Source: Methylobacterium sp. Leaf104
GTDB taxonomy: Bacteria; Pseudomonadota; Alphaproteobacteria; Rhizobiales; Beijerinckiaceae
Direction of reading: 5' to 3'
NCBI RefSeq assembly: GCF_001422885.1
Contig: NZ_LMMZ01000023.1
Location: 460,634 to 524,633 of the forward strand
Length of the DNA: 64,000 nt
Each line of letters starts with the position of its first letter. The first letter of the stretch is position 1. Both the position numbers and the translations under genes were made by a program. This document shows positions 8,402-16,892 of this stretch, piece by piece. The notes under the pieces are model-generated. The model saw only the letters and a list, made by a program, of their open reading frames with translations. It did not search any database and was not told where the DNA came from.

Positions 8402-10789
8402 ATGATCCAGGTCGACCTCCTTCCCGCTTCCTGCAGGTCCGCGCGTCCCGGTCGCCGGATCGGCGCGGCGGGCGTTTCCGCCCTCGCACTGGCGGCGATG
8501 GTGCCGGCCCTGGGGTGCGCCACGGCCCTGGCGCAGGGCGCGGGCGGCACCGCGGCGGTGCAGCTCGAAACCCTGTCGGTGGCCGGTTCGGGGACCGGCA
8601 TCCCGGCCGGCACCGCGAGCGCGCTGAAGGCGGCCACGTCGTACGTGGTCCCGAATTCGAACACCGGCACCAAGACCGACACCCCCTTGCGCGAGGTGCC
8701 CCAGTCGGTCTCGGTGGTGACGCAGAAGCAGATCGAGGACCGCGGCGTCCAGAACCTCGCCGACGCCCTGGGCTACAGCGCCGGCGTGGTCACCTCGCCG
8801 CAGGGACAGGACGGGCGATTCGACCAGCTCATCATCCGGGGCTTCGACCAGACCCAGCGCGGCATCTACAAGGACGGCCTGCGCCTGCCGCAGACCAGCT
8901 TCTCGGGCTTTCCAATCGAGCCCTACGGCGTCGAGCGCATCGACGTGCTGCGCGGACCGAGCTCGGGCCTGTTCGGGCTCAATGATCCGGGCGGCCTCGT
9001 CAACTTCATCACCAAGAAGCCCCTCGCGGTTCCCTATCGCGAGATCTTCGGCGGGTATGGCAGCTTCAACCGCAAGCAGTTCGGCTTCGACCTGAGCGGC
9101 CCGGTCAACCCCGAGAAGACGATCCTCTACCGCGTGACCGGCCTGCTGCGCGAAGGCGGCACGCAGGTGGACGATGCGCCGCTGGACCGGATCTACATCG
9201 CCCCCGCGGTCACCTTCGCGCCGTCGGCCGATACGAGCCTGACGCTGCTCGGCAACTATCAGAAGGACCGCACGGGCGACACCTTCCGGGCCATTCCGCG
9301 CGACTACACCAACGGCAGCAATCCCTATCGAGCGCGGCTGCGCAGCCGCTTTCTCGGAGAGCCGAACTTCTCGCGCTTCCTCGCCGAGCACTTCGAGGGC
9401 GGATACCAGTTCTCGCACCGGTTCGACGATTCCTGGACCGTGCGCCAGAACCTGCGCTACGCCCATGCCTCGACGGACTACAACGCCGTCTATGCTACCG
9501 ACAGCAGCCCGGCGGCGCCCAACATCCTGGGGCGCTCGGCGCAGACCTGGCTGGAGGAGTACGGCGTCTTCACCGTCGACACGCAGCTCCAGCACGATTC
9601 CCAGTTCGGCCGCATCAAGAACACCGCGCTGGTCGGCGTCGACTACAGCAAGATCAACAACAAGAGCAATCAGTTCGGCGGGCCGTCCGCCGCGCTCCTC
9701 GGCGCCGGTCCCCTGGTCGGCCCCCTCGACATCCTGAACCCGGTCTACGGCACGGGCGTCGCCACCCTGCCGCAGACGCGGCTCGCGCGCATCGACCAGG
9801 AGCAGGTCGGCCTCTACGCCCAGGACCAGGTCAAGTTCGACGACCGCTGGGTGCTCAGCCTCAACGGCCGCTACGACTGGGTGACGACGAAGACGACCGC
9901 CACCAACCCGCCGATCGACGCCGTGCGCCAGCAACTCGACGCCTTCGGAATTCCCAACGCGATTCCCGCCGTCTTCGGCGCGAACCAGGATGCCCAGGCC
10001 TTCAGCGGCCGGGCCGGCCTGTCCTATCTCTTCGACAACGGCCTGACGCCCTACGTCTCGGCGGCGCGCTCCTTCAACGTGCTGCCGGTCTACGTCCAGC
10101 AGAGCACGACCCAGACCATTCCGGGCCTTGGCGCGATCCCGACCTCGTACAACATCCTCCCGCCCAAGCCCGAGCGCGGCGAGACCATCGAGGCCGGCGT
10201 GAAGTTCCAGCCGCCGGGTGCCGCGAGCTCGATCCTGTTCTCGGTGTTCGACACCAAGAAGACCAACGCGCTGACCTTCGACCCCACCGATCCGCTGCAG
10301 CAGGCGTTCTACCAGGTCGGTGAGATCTCGGTGAAGGGCTTCGAGACCGAGGCCACCGTGGATCTGCTCAATGGGTTCAAGCTGATCTCCTCGGCGACCG
10401 TCCTGAGCGCCGAGGTGACCAAGGACGAACCCCCTGCCGGCGCCCTGAGCGCGGTCGGGCGGCGCCCGATCCAGGTGCCGAACTTCACCGCCGCCACCTG
10501 GGCCGACTACACGGTGCAGGACGGACCCTTCCGCGGCCTCGGCCTCGGCGCCGGCTTCCGCTACGTCGGCGCCAGCTTCGGCGACCCTCAGAACACCATC
10601 CGGGTGCCGGATTACTTCCTGGTCGATGCCGCGATTCGCTACCAGTACGAGAACTGGCGCTTCCAGGTGGCGGCCAACAACCTGCTCGACCGCGTCTTCG
10701 TCGGCACCTGCTCGCAGCAGATCGGCTTCGTGGGCTGCAACTACGGCGAAGGCCGCCGCGTCACCGGAACCGTCAGCTATCGGTGGTGA
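8402..10789 (+). CDS. TonB-dependent ferric-siderophore receptor (FhuA/FcuA-like)
   Basis: A 795-residue outer-membrane receptor. Residues 1-45 are a signal peptide ending at ALA/QG, followed by a probable TonB box (ETLSV). The plug is at residues ~80-190, with REVPQSVSVVTQKQIEDR, IRGFDQ and VLRGPSSGLFG. A 22-strand-type barrel fills the rest and ends in the aromatic residue of TVSYRW needed for BAM insertion. There is no N-terminal STN signalling domain, so it should transport only and not activate a FecI-type sigma factor. The start is ATG 8402 after CGGAAAG. It is likely a separate transcription unit, since ~250 bp of AT-rich DNA separates it from the permease. It fits uptake of the locus siderophore. 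Confidence 0.93.
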   Translation: MIQVDLLPASCRSARPGRRIGAAGVSALALAAMVPALGCATALAQGAGGTAAVQLETLSVAGSGTGIPAGTASALKAATSYVVPNSNTGTKTDTPLREVPQSVSVVTQKQIEDRGVQNLADALGYSAGVVTSPQGQDGRFDQLIIRGFDQTQRGIYKDGLRLPQTSFSGFPIEPYGVERIDVLRGPSSGLFGLNDPGGLVNFITKKPLAVPYREIFGGYGSFNRKQFGFDLSGPVNPEKTILYRVTGLLREGGTQVDDAPLDRIYIAPAVTFAPSADTSLTLLGNYQKDRTGDTFRAIPRDYTNGSNPYRARLRSRFLGEPNFSRFLAEHFEGGYQFSHRFDDSWTVRQNLRYAHASTDYNAVYATDSSPAAPNILGRSAQTWLEEYGVFTVDTQLQHDSQFGRIKNTALVGVDYSKINNKSNQFGGPSAALLGAGPLVGPLDILNPVYGTGVATLPQTRLARIDQEQVGLYAQDQVKFDDRWVLSLNGRYDWVTTKTTATNPPIDAVRQQLDAFGIPNAIPAVFGANQDAQAFSGRAGLSYLFDNGLTPYVSAARSFNVLPVYVQQSTTQTIPGLGAIPTSYNILPPKPERGETIEAGVKFQPPGAASSILFSVFDTKKTNALTFDPTDPLQQAFYQVGEISVKGFETEATVDLLNGFKLISSATVLSAEVTKDEPPAGALSAVGRRPIQVPNFTAATWADYTVQDGPFRGLGLGAGFRYVGASFGDPQNTIRVPDYFLVDAAIRYQYENWRFQVAANNLLDRVFVGTCSQQIGFVGCNYGEGRRVTGTVSYRW

Positions 10790-10808
10790 CCCGCCTTCGA
10801 TCGTCGAG

Positions 10809-10829
10809 GGCCGGCCGGTCGGGCCGGCC
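10809..10829. terminator. Hairpin between convergent receptor and VOC genes
   Basis: GGCCGGCC, a 5-nt loop and GGCCGGCC form an 8-bp GC stem in the 46-bp gap between two convergent genes. No T-run follows on either strand, so factor-independent termination is unproven. Confidence 0.35.
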
Positions 10830-10835
10830 TCGGCG

Positions 10836-11219
10836 TCAGTCCGCGAACTTGTAGCGTGCGCAGAGCTTGTTGCCGTCCGGGTCGCGCAGGTAGGCGAGAT
10901 AGATCCGGCCCATCGGCGTCCGGCGCTCGCCCGGCGGGTTTTCCACGGAGGTGCCCCCGTGGGTGACACCCGCTTCGTGCCAGGCGCTGGCCTGGTCCGG
11001 GCCGTCCATCGCGAACCCGATGGTCCCTCCGTTGGCAGCGGTCGCGGCTTCCCCGTTGATCGGCCTGGTGATGACGAACCGGCTGCCGCGATGCGCGTAG
11101 ACCAGACGTCCCAGGGCATCCGTCGTGCCGGGCTCGCCGCCGACGGCTGCGAACAGCGCGTCGTAGAACGTCTTCGACCTGGCCAGGTCGTTGCTGCCGA
11201 TCACCATATGGCTGAACAC
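10836..11219 (-). CDS. VOC-family (glyoxalase/bleomycin-resistance-like) protein
   Basis: A 127-residue single-domain protein with two beta-alpha-beta-beta-beta repeats: MFSHMVIGSNDLARSKTFYDAL at the start and YLAYLRDPDGNKLCARYKF at the end. The ending is the usual VOC motif with Asp-Pro-Asp-Gly-Asn. Members bind a divalent metal and act in lyase, dioxygenase or drug-binding reactions; this small free-standing form is often of unknown substrate. It is convergent with the receptor gene and appears to be a single-gene unit, with its promoter in the 11,220-11,583 gap. The function cannot be narrowed from sequence. Confidence 0.85.
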   Translation of the reverse strand: MFSHMVIGSNDLARSKTFYDALFAAVGGEPGTTDALGRLVYAHRGSRFVITRPINGEAATAANGGTIGFAMDGPDQASAWHEAGVTHGGTSVENPPGERRTPMGRIYLAYLRDPDGNKLCARYKFAD

Positions 11220-11583
11220 GTCGTCGCCTCCCTCGCTCGTTGGGCCGCAGGGCTACCGCGACCGAGGCCATCGCTGCAACCACGACCCTGTTCGGTCGCC
11301 CAGCATGACAGTCCGGGAAGCTGAACGATCCGCCCTGCCGAACCATGCGTGGAGCAGGCGGCGGAATGGCCAGCGTCCGATCCGGACCATGCAGGGCGTG
11401 GAGCACCGGCCCTATGCAGCGAGAGCCGACGCGGGCGGCCCGATCTTGACCGAGAGAGCGTCGGAGCAAGAACAACCAAAACTCCACTTCCTGGTATTCC
11501 GAATACTACATACCAAAAATTGATCTTGTTGCTTGCGTTATTTCTACTATCTTCGGCTCATTCACTCTCTCGCCGGAGGAATA
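11220..11583. other. Intergenic region with divergent promoters
   Basis: No convincing gene lies in these 364 bp. The right third (11,460-11,570) is clearly AT-richer than its surroundings. It holds the perfect inverted repeat GTATTC-C-GAATAC (11,494-11,506). A possible promoter follows, with TTGATC at 11,520-11,525 and a CTACTA-like -10 near 11,544. Confidence 0.45.
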
Positions 11584-11838
11584 ATGCCTTACACTGCCCA
11601 TCATCTTTACAGCCGAGAGGATGTCACGGTTGCGCTCGGCACATCATCCTCGCGAAAGTTGCGGGCTGAGTCGGATGCCGATGCAGTCGCCGAGGCCAAC
11701 ATCTGGCTGCTGTCGTCGCGGATCGTGGCCCGCATCGCCGGTGACGCGCCGCCCGTGGCCGAAGTCATCTGGAAAGACGGCGAAGTTTTCGCCTGTGTGA
11801 GGATGGAGCCGCAGCCAGAACCGACCGGAGGCGGCTGA
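11584..11838 (+). CDS. Small hypothetical protein (84 aa)
   Basis: The ATG at 11,584 is preceded by CGGAGGAATA, a strong ribosome binding site, and so is preferred over an in-frame ATG 51 bp upstream. The product starts MPYTAHHLYSRED and has no signal peptide or membrane segment. It is mixed alpha/beta in character with a conserved-looking centre (DAVAEANIWLLSSRIVARI) and a Gly/Pro-rich tail. An AT-rich promoter region with a 13-bp palindrome lies just upstream, suggesting a regulated single-gene unit. I do not recognise the family, and no neighbour points to a function. Confidence 0.6.
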   Translation: MPYTAHHLYSREDVTVALGTSSSRKLRAESDADAVAEANIWLLSSRIVARIAGDAPPVAEVIWKDGEVFACVRMEPQPEPTGGG

Positions 11839-12034
11839 ACCTGCATCGCCGGGAGGATGGCGAGGCGCCGCGCCGCCGAGCGCCTGTGCGGGAGGCCGGC
11901 ACCGTTCGCCTCGACGAATCCGGCGCCCCGGCAATCGGCACCGCCATGGCGATGGCGATGGCCGGGGCCTATCCGGAGGGAGAGCGCGGCCGTGCGGTAC
12001 GGATCGCGACTCTCTGCGGCGATGGGGCAGGGGA

Positions 12035-12082
12035 GGTCCACAAGCCCCAAGGTCCACAAGCCCCAAGGTCCACAAGCCCCAC
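12035..12082. repeat. 16-nt tandem repeat, three copies
   Basis: The unit GGTCCACAAGCCCCAA is repeated at 12,035, 12,051 and 12,067; the third copy differs only in its last base. It lies in the gap before a small secreted-protein gene. The unit is not a multiple of three and is not in a supported coding region. Confidence 0.9.
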
Positions 12083-12129
12083 GAAAGGAAGATCCCTGAG
12101 ACTGCGGCGCTGCGTTGGGGATTGATACC

Positions 12130-12489
12130 TTGGTCCGAACAGCCCTGTGCCTGGTGATGCTTCTGGCATCGGCCGTGCCGTCGGCCTCCGAGCCGTGGCT
12201 GAAACCGCTCTTCGTCCGATTGCCGCCGCTTGCGGTCGAGGGCGACCAGGGCCGCCCGGCCGTGCCCCAGACCAGGGCCGCGTTGCAGGAAGCGAACGCC
12301 AAGGCCGCGGCCCTGATGAACGCCTTCGAACACCGCATCGGGCAGAAGGCCCATCGCGCGATGAGCTCGATCTGTCAGGGCTGCGCGCTCTCCGCCCAGG
12401 CGGCGAGACGACCCATCAGACCCATGGAAGCCACCGCCCTCACGGAGGAGCACATCGTCGACGATCCGGCTCAGGCTCCGGCCGACTGA
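12130..12489 (+). CDS. Small secreted hypothetical protein
   Basis: About 119 residues starting at TTG 12,130, which has GGGGA 8 nt upstream; a TTG at 12,115 is an alternative. The N-terminus (LVRTALCLVMLLASAVPSASE) is a clear Sec signal peptide with a likely cleavage after ASA or SAS. The mature part is short and helical, with Ala-rich segment RAALQEANAKAAALMNAF and a C-x-x-C pair (SICQGCAL) that could bind metal or form a disulfide. No family is recognised. The 16-nt tandem repeat lies just upstream. Neighbouring genes give no functional hint. Confidence 0.5.
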   Translation: MVRTALCLVMLLASAVPSASEPWLKPLFVRLPPLAVEGDQGRPAVPQTRAALQEANAKAAALMNAFEHRIGQKAHRAMSSICQGCALSAQAARRPIRPMEATALTEEHIVDDPAQAPAD

Positions 12490-12975
12490 GCCGGGACGCC
12501 CGCACCGCCTGCACCGGCGACGTGACCTCCCCGGGCCACGTGCCTCTCCGTCCGGATGCCGCGTCCGCATCCCGTGACCGGCGAGATCCTGAAGGCCAGG
12601 GCGAGCAAGCCCCCGACGCCGGGGCTTGACCGGTCGACGAGGGCCCCGCGCTCGATCTCCGAGGCCCGACCGTCTCGCGACGGGTCCCCCCGACGGCCAG
12701 GCATTCGGGGCGCAGGGGCCGACCGTCATCGACAACCGGCGGTGCCCCGCAGAGCCGGAGGGTCTTCCGGACCGGGCGGCGCGCACGCGCCGTCCCGGGG
12801 TTCCAGGCGCACGGGACGGCGCGTGCGCGCCCGCACAGGCTTGCGACCGGTCGCGGCCTGCCTGTCTGGCCTCGCCCGGCGCGGCAACCACATGAGGTCA
12901 CCGACGGGCGCGGCGCAGGCCGTGCGCCGTCCGTTCGTCCCTGCCGCTTGTCCTTGAAACAACGTGAGCGTCCCC
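12490..12975. other. Non-coding gap holding a strong hairpin
   Basis: I see no credible gene in this ~485-bp gap; the open frames are Arg/Pro-rich and lack ribosome binding sites. Its only notable structure is the long hairpin at 12,778-12,831. Confidence 0.5.
12778..12831. repeat. Perfect 20-bp inverted repeat (hairpin)
   Basis: Positions 12,778-12,797 and 12,812-12,831 are perfect reverse complements (arm begins GGCGCGCACG and ends CCGTCCCG) around a 14-nt loop. There is no T-tract. It stands alone in non-coding DNA ahead of the alkene reductase gene. It could be an RNA hairpin, a protein-binding palindrome or a REP-like element. Confidence 0.85.
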
Positions 12976-14067
12976 ATGACTGCCCTGTCCGACCCGATCC
13001 GCATCGGCGCGATCGACGCCAAGAACCGCGTCTTCATGGCGCCGCTGACCCGCGGCCGCGCCACCCGCGAGCACGTCCCGACCCCCCTCATGGTGGAGTA
13101 TTACCGCCAGCGCGCCGGCGCGGGCCTGATCCTCACCGAGGCGACCGGCATCTCACAGGAAGGCCTGGGCTGGCCCTTCGCGCCGGGCATCTGGTCCGAC
13201 GAGCAGGTCGAGGCCTGGAAGCCGGTGGTCCGGGCCGTGCACGAGGCCGGCGGCAGGATCGTCTGCCAGCTCTGGCACATGGGGCGCATCGTGCACCCGG
13301 ACTTCCTCGGCGGCGAAAAGCCGATCTCGGCCTCGGCCACCACGGCCCCGGACGCCGCCCACACCTACGAGGGGAAGAAGCCCTACGCCGAGGCCCGGGC
13401 GCTGCCCGCCGACGAGATCCCCCGCCTCCTGGCCGATTATGACCGCGCCGCCCGCAACGCCATCCGGGCCGGGTTCGACGGCGTGCAGATCCACGCCGCG
13501 AACGGCTACCTCATCGACCAGTTCCTGCGCGACGGCGCGAACTTCCGGACCGACGCCTATGGCGGCTCCATCGAGAACCGCATCCGCCTCCTCACCGAGG
13601 TGACGCGGACGGTGGCCGATGCCGTGGGCAAGGACCGCACCGGCGTGCGCCTGTCGCCCAACGGGGCGATCCAGGGCGTGGACGATTCGAACCCCGACGC
13701 CCTGTTCGGGGCCGCCGCGGCCGCCCTGTCGAAGATCGGCATCGCGTTCCTCGAGCTGCGCGAGCCGGGACCGAACGGCACCTTTGGCACGGCCAACCAT
13801 CCGCCGGTCGCCCCGACCATGAAGGCGGCCTTCGACGGCCCCCTGATCCTGAACTCGGATTACGACGGCCCCCGCGCGCAGGCGGCCCTCGACGAGGGCC
13901 GTGCCGACGCCGTCGCCTTCGGGCGCCCGTTCATCGCCAACCCCGATCTGCCCGAGCGGCTGTTCACGGGAGCGGCCCTGAACAAGGACGTGGCGAAGAC
14001 CTGGTACAGCCAGGGTCCGGAAGGCTACGTCGATTATCCGACGCTGGATGCGGCGAAGGCCGCCTGA
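12976..14067 (+). CDS. Alkene reductase, Old Yellow Enzyme family (NemA-like)
   Basis: A 363-residue FMN-dependent TIM-barrel enzyme. Family landmarks are the N-terminal FMN loop VFMAPLTRGRA, the long motif GFDGVQIHAANGYLIDQFL followed by YGGSIENR, and the phosphate-binding end VAFGRPFIANPDLPERL. Such enzymes reduce activated C=C bonds and nitro or nitrate-ester compounds with NAD(P)H in the cytosol and often serve electrophile detoxification. The start is ATG 12,976; an in-frame GTG 12 bp earlier has no better ribosome binding site. It appears monocistronic, followed by a hairpin at 14,089-14,124. Confidence 0.92.
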   Translation: MTALSDPIRIGAIDAKNRVFMAPLTRGRATREHVPTPLMVEYYRQRAGAGLILTEATGISQEGLGWPFAPGIWSDEQVEAWKPVVRAVHEAGGRIVCQLWHMGRIVHPDFLGGEKPISASATTAPDAAHTYEGKKPYAEARALPADEIPRLLADYDRAARNAIRAGFDGVQIHAANGYLIDQFLRDGANFRTDAYGGSIENRIRLLTEVTRTVADAVGKDRTGVRLSPNGAIQGVDDSNPDALFGAAAAALSKIGIAFLELREPGPNGTFGTANHPPVAPTMKAAFDGPLILNSDYDGPRAQAALDEGRADAVAFGRPFIANPDLPERLFTGAALNKDVAKTWYSQGPEGYVDYPTLDAAKAA

Positions 14068-14088
14068 TCGGCGATCCGATGGGATTGC

Positions 14089-14124
14089 GGCCGTCTCCTG
14101 TTTCGTTCTCGGAAGGAGACGGCC
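14089..14124 (+). terminator. Hairpin after the alkene reductase gene
   Basis: GGCCGTCTCCT and AGGAGACGGCC form a perfect 11-bp stem with a 14-nt loop, 21 bp after the stop codon. It has no following T-run, so it may stabilise the mRNA end rather than terminate alone. Confidence 0.5.
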
Positions 14125-14242
14125 CGTCGACGGAGGACGGACGCACCCTGCGCCAATTTGTGCGGATCGCCTCGGTAGAGGTCGGCGCTATCGCTCGGAC
14201 CAGAGACACCCTATGTGTTGCGATCGACGAGGATAGCCGCTT

Positions 14243-16141
14243 TTGCCTTCGACCGACGCCTGCTCAGTCGCACCGACCGGATGGACCGAGTCCGATCGGC
14301 TGGCGGAGCTCGCCAGCCTCGATCTGGCCGCGTCCGGGCGGGAAGCCGTCTACGACGACCTGACCCGCATCGCGGCGCTGCTCTGCGACGCGCCCATCGC
14401 GCTGGTGAGCCTCGTCGAGGCGGACCGGCAATGGTTCAAGGGCCGGGTCGGGCTCGAACTGCCCGAGACGTCCCGGCAAATGTCCATCTGCTCGCACGCC
14501 ATCGCGGCCGGGACGCTCCTCGTCATCCCGGACCTGACCCGCGACCCGCGCACCCGCGACAACCCCCTCGTCACCGGGGAGCGCCAGCTCCGGTTCTATG
14601 CCGGCGCGATCATCCGCTCGCGCGCGGGCTATCCCCTCGGCACCCTGTGCGTCCTCGACCGGGTCCCGCGGCCCGATGGGATCACCCCGGTCCAGGCCGA
14701 GATGCTGGAGGCCCTGGCACGGCAGGCCGCGACGCTGATCGAGCTGAACCGGACGCGCGGCGAGGTCGAGGCCCGCGAGGCGGAACTCGAGGCGAGCGAG
14801 CGCCGCTTCCGGGTGATGACCGGCGCCATGCCGCAGATGGTCTGGACGACGCAGCCCGACGGCTACCACGACTTCTACAACGACCGCTGGTACGAATTCA
14901 CCGGCATGCCGCCCGGCTCGACCGACGGCGAGGCCTGGAACGGGATGTTCCATCCCGACGACCAGGAGCGGGCCTGGACGCGCTGGCGCCACAGCCTGGC
15001 CACCGGCGAGCCCTACGAGGTCGAGTACCGCCTGCGCCACCATTCCGGGGCCTATCGCTGGACCCTCGGCCGGGCGATGCCGCTCTCGGATGCCGATGGG
15101 CGCATCGAGCGCTGGTTCGGCACCTGCACCGACATCGAGGACCTGAAGCGGGCGGAGGCTGAGGCACGCAAGCTCGCCGCCATCGTCGAGCAGTCGCAGG
15201 ACTTCATCGGCATGGCCGACCGCGAGGGATTGGTCCAGCACATCAACGAGGCCGGACGGCGCCTCGTCGGGCTGCCGGACGTCACCGCCGTGGCCGGAAC
15301 CCAGATCCTCGACTACTTCATGCCCGAAAGTCAGGCGCTCGTCACCGGGACGGTCCTGCCCGCCGTCGAGCGGCAGGGCTGGTGGGAGGGCGAGCTCGCC
15401 TTCCGGCACTTCGGCACGGGGGACGGGATCGCGGTCCTCTACAACATCTTCCCGGTCCGCGACGACGAGGGCCGCTTCGTCGGCTACGCCACCGTCACCC
15501 GCGACCTGCGCGAGCGCAAACGGGCGGAAGAGGCGCAGGATCTGCTGATCAAGGAGCTCTCGCACCGGATCAAGAACATCTTCGCGGTGGTCGGCGGCAT
15601 CGCCGGCCTCTCGGCCCGCACCGATCCGGCCGCGCGCCCCTTCGTCTCGGCCTTCCGCGAGCGCCTCGGCGCCCTGGCGCAGGCCCACGAATACGTCCGG
15701 CCGCACTCGCCCGCCAGCGCCCCCGCGGTGAAGGGCCAGACCCTGTTCGGCCTGATGCGCCTGATCATGGCGGCCTACGTGCAGGACGGCCGCGCGCGGA
15801 TCGTCGTCGACGGCGACGACGTCGCCGTGGGAGAGCGCGCCGCAACCGCGCTCGCCCTCATCATGCACGAGCAGGCCACGAACGCGATGAAGTATGGCGG
15901 CCTGTCGACCGAGGCCGGCAGCGTCCGCCTCACCGGCCTCCGCGACGGGCCATCCTACATCCTGACCTGGGCGGAGAGCGGCGGCCCGACCGTGACCGGA
16001 CCGCCCACCCGGCAGGGCTTCGGCACGGTCCTGGCCCAGCGCAGCGTCGTCGGGCAGCTCGACGGCACCCTGGAGCAGGATTGGGCCCCGGGCGGCCTCG
16101 TCATGCGCCTCGTCGTGCCGGTGGACAATCTCGGTTCGTGA
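14243..16141 (+). CDS. Sensor histidine kinase, GAF-PAS-PAS-HWE type
   Basis: A 632-residue cytosolic kinase without membrane segments. Residues ~20-175 are a GAF domain (SICSHAI and FYAGAIIRS), ~190-305 a PAS/PAC domain (MPQMVWTTQPDG, YRWTLGRAMPL), and ~310-425 a second PAS. The HWE kinase core follows: the phospho-acceptor is His441 in SHRIKN, the N-box is HEQATNAMKYGG, and the W-x-E motif is TWAESGGP. HWE kinases in Rhizobiales include light- and stress-sensing regulators. The start is TTG 14,243 with GACGAGGAT upstream. No response regulator is adjacent; its stop overlaps the start of a HAD phosphatase gene. Confidence 0.92.
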   Translation: MPSTDACSVAPTGWTESDRLAELASLDLAASGREAVYDDLTRIAALLCDAPIALVSLVEADRQWFKGRVGLELPETSRQMSICSHAIAAGTLLVIPDLTRDPRTRDNPLVTGERQLRFYAGAIIRSRAGYPLGTLCVLDRVPRPDGITPVQAEMLEALARQAATLIELNRTRGEVEAREAELEASERRFRVMTGAMPQMVWTTQPDGYHDFYNDRWYEFTGMPPGSTDGEAWNGMFHPDDQERAWTRWRHSLATGEPYEVEYRLRHHSGAYRWTLGRAMPLSDADGRIERWFGTCTDIEDLKRAEAEARKLAAIVEQSQDFIGMADREGLVQHINEAGRRLVGLPDVTAVAGTQILDYFMPESQALVTGTVLPAVERQGWWEGELAFRHFGTGDGIAVLYNIFPVRDDEGRFVGYATVTRDLRERKRAEEAQDLLIKELSHRIKNIFAVVGGIAGLSARTDPAARPFVSAFRERLGALAQAHEYVRPHSPASAPAVKGQTLFGLMRLIMAAYVQDGRARIVVDGDDVAVGERAATALALIMHEQATNAMKYGGLSTEAGSVRLTGLRDGPSYILTWAESGGPTVTGPPTRQGFGTVLAQRSVVGQLDGTLEQDWAPGGLVMRLVVPVDNLGS

Positions 16142-16857
16142 GCCCGCGTCCGTATCGCCTCGTCGTCTTCGATTTCGACGGAACCCTGGCCGACAGCTTC
16201 CCTTGGTTCGCCGGAATCATCAACGGCGTGGCCGACCGCTACGGCTTCGCCCGCATCGCCGAGCACGAGACCGAGACCCTGCGGAGCATGGATGCGCGGG
16301 CGATCGTCCGGCACCTCGGCATCCCGGCCTGGAAGCTTCCGCTGATCACCCGGCACATGCACCGGCTCGCCGCGCGCGACATCGCGGCGATCCCGCTGTT
16401 CCCCGGGGTCCCGGACCTGCTGGCCGAGCTCGATGGGGCGGGTCTTCGCCTCGGCATCGCGAGCTCGAACCGGGAAGCGACGATCCGGCGGAAACTGGGA
16501 CCGGCGGCCGGGCGCTTCACCCACTACGCCTGCGGCGCCGCGCTGTTCGGCAAGGCGCGACGCCTGCGCGCCCTGATCCGCGACGCCGGGATGGTCCCGT
16601 CCGAGGTGCTCTACGTCGGCGACGAGATCCGCGACCACCAGGCCGCGACCGAGGCCGGCTGCGCCTTCGGGGCGGTGGCCTGGGGCTATAGCCGCGCCGA
16701 GGCCCTGGCGGCCCGGGCGCCCGCGCACGTCTTCTCCGAACTGGCCGCGATCCGGCGATGCGTCGTGTCGACGCCGCCACAGGCGCCCGGAAACCGCCCG
16801 GCGGAGGTTTCGGACCGGTTGCATCCCGCGTCCATCGGGCGCCTGATTAACCTGTGA
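16138..16857 (+). CDS. HAD-family hydrolase (phosphoglycolate phosphatase-like)
   Basis: A 239-residue HAD phosphatase. Motif I is VFDFDGTLADS (nucleophile Asp and acid Asp), motif II is GIASSN, the motif III Lys is in GKARRL, and motif IV is YVGDEIRDH. A helical cap lies between motifs I and II, so it is a C1-capped member near Gph. The GTG start at 16,138 overlaps the kinase stop (GTGA), which implies translational coupling. The ~35 C-terminal residues beyond the fold are low-complexity. The substrate is a small phosphorylated molecule but cannot be specified; a housekeeping repair role is as likely as a link to the kinase. Confidence 0.88.
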   Translation: MSPRPYRLVVFDFDGTLADSFPWFAGIINGVADRYGFARIAEHETETLRSMDARAIVRHLGIPAWKLPLITRHMHRLAARDIAAIPLFPGVPDLLAELDGAGLRLGIASSNREATIRRKLGPAAGRFTHYACGAALFGKARRLRALIRDAGMVPSEVLYVGDEIRDHQAATEAGCAFGAVAWGYSRAEALAARAPAHVFSELAAIRRCVVSTPPQAPGNRPAEVSDRLHPASIGRLINL

Positions 16858-16892
16858 TAGGCCGGCACCTGCGGCGCACGGGACGCTCGGAG

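Noticed and set aside
12556..12957. Open frame of ~133 codons
   Set aside because: It is Arg/Pro-rich, has no ribosome binding site and overlaps the 20-bp hairpin; the pattern is that of high-GC non-coding DNA.
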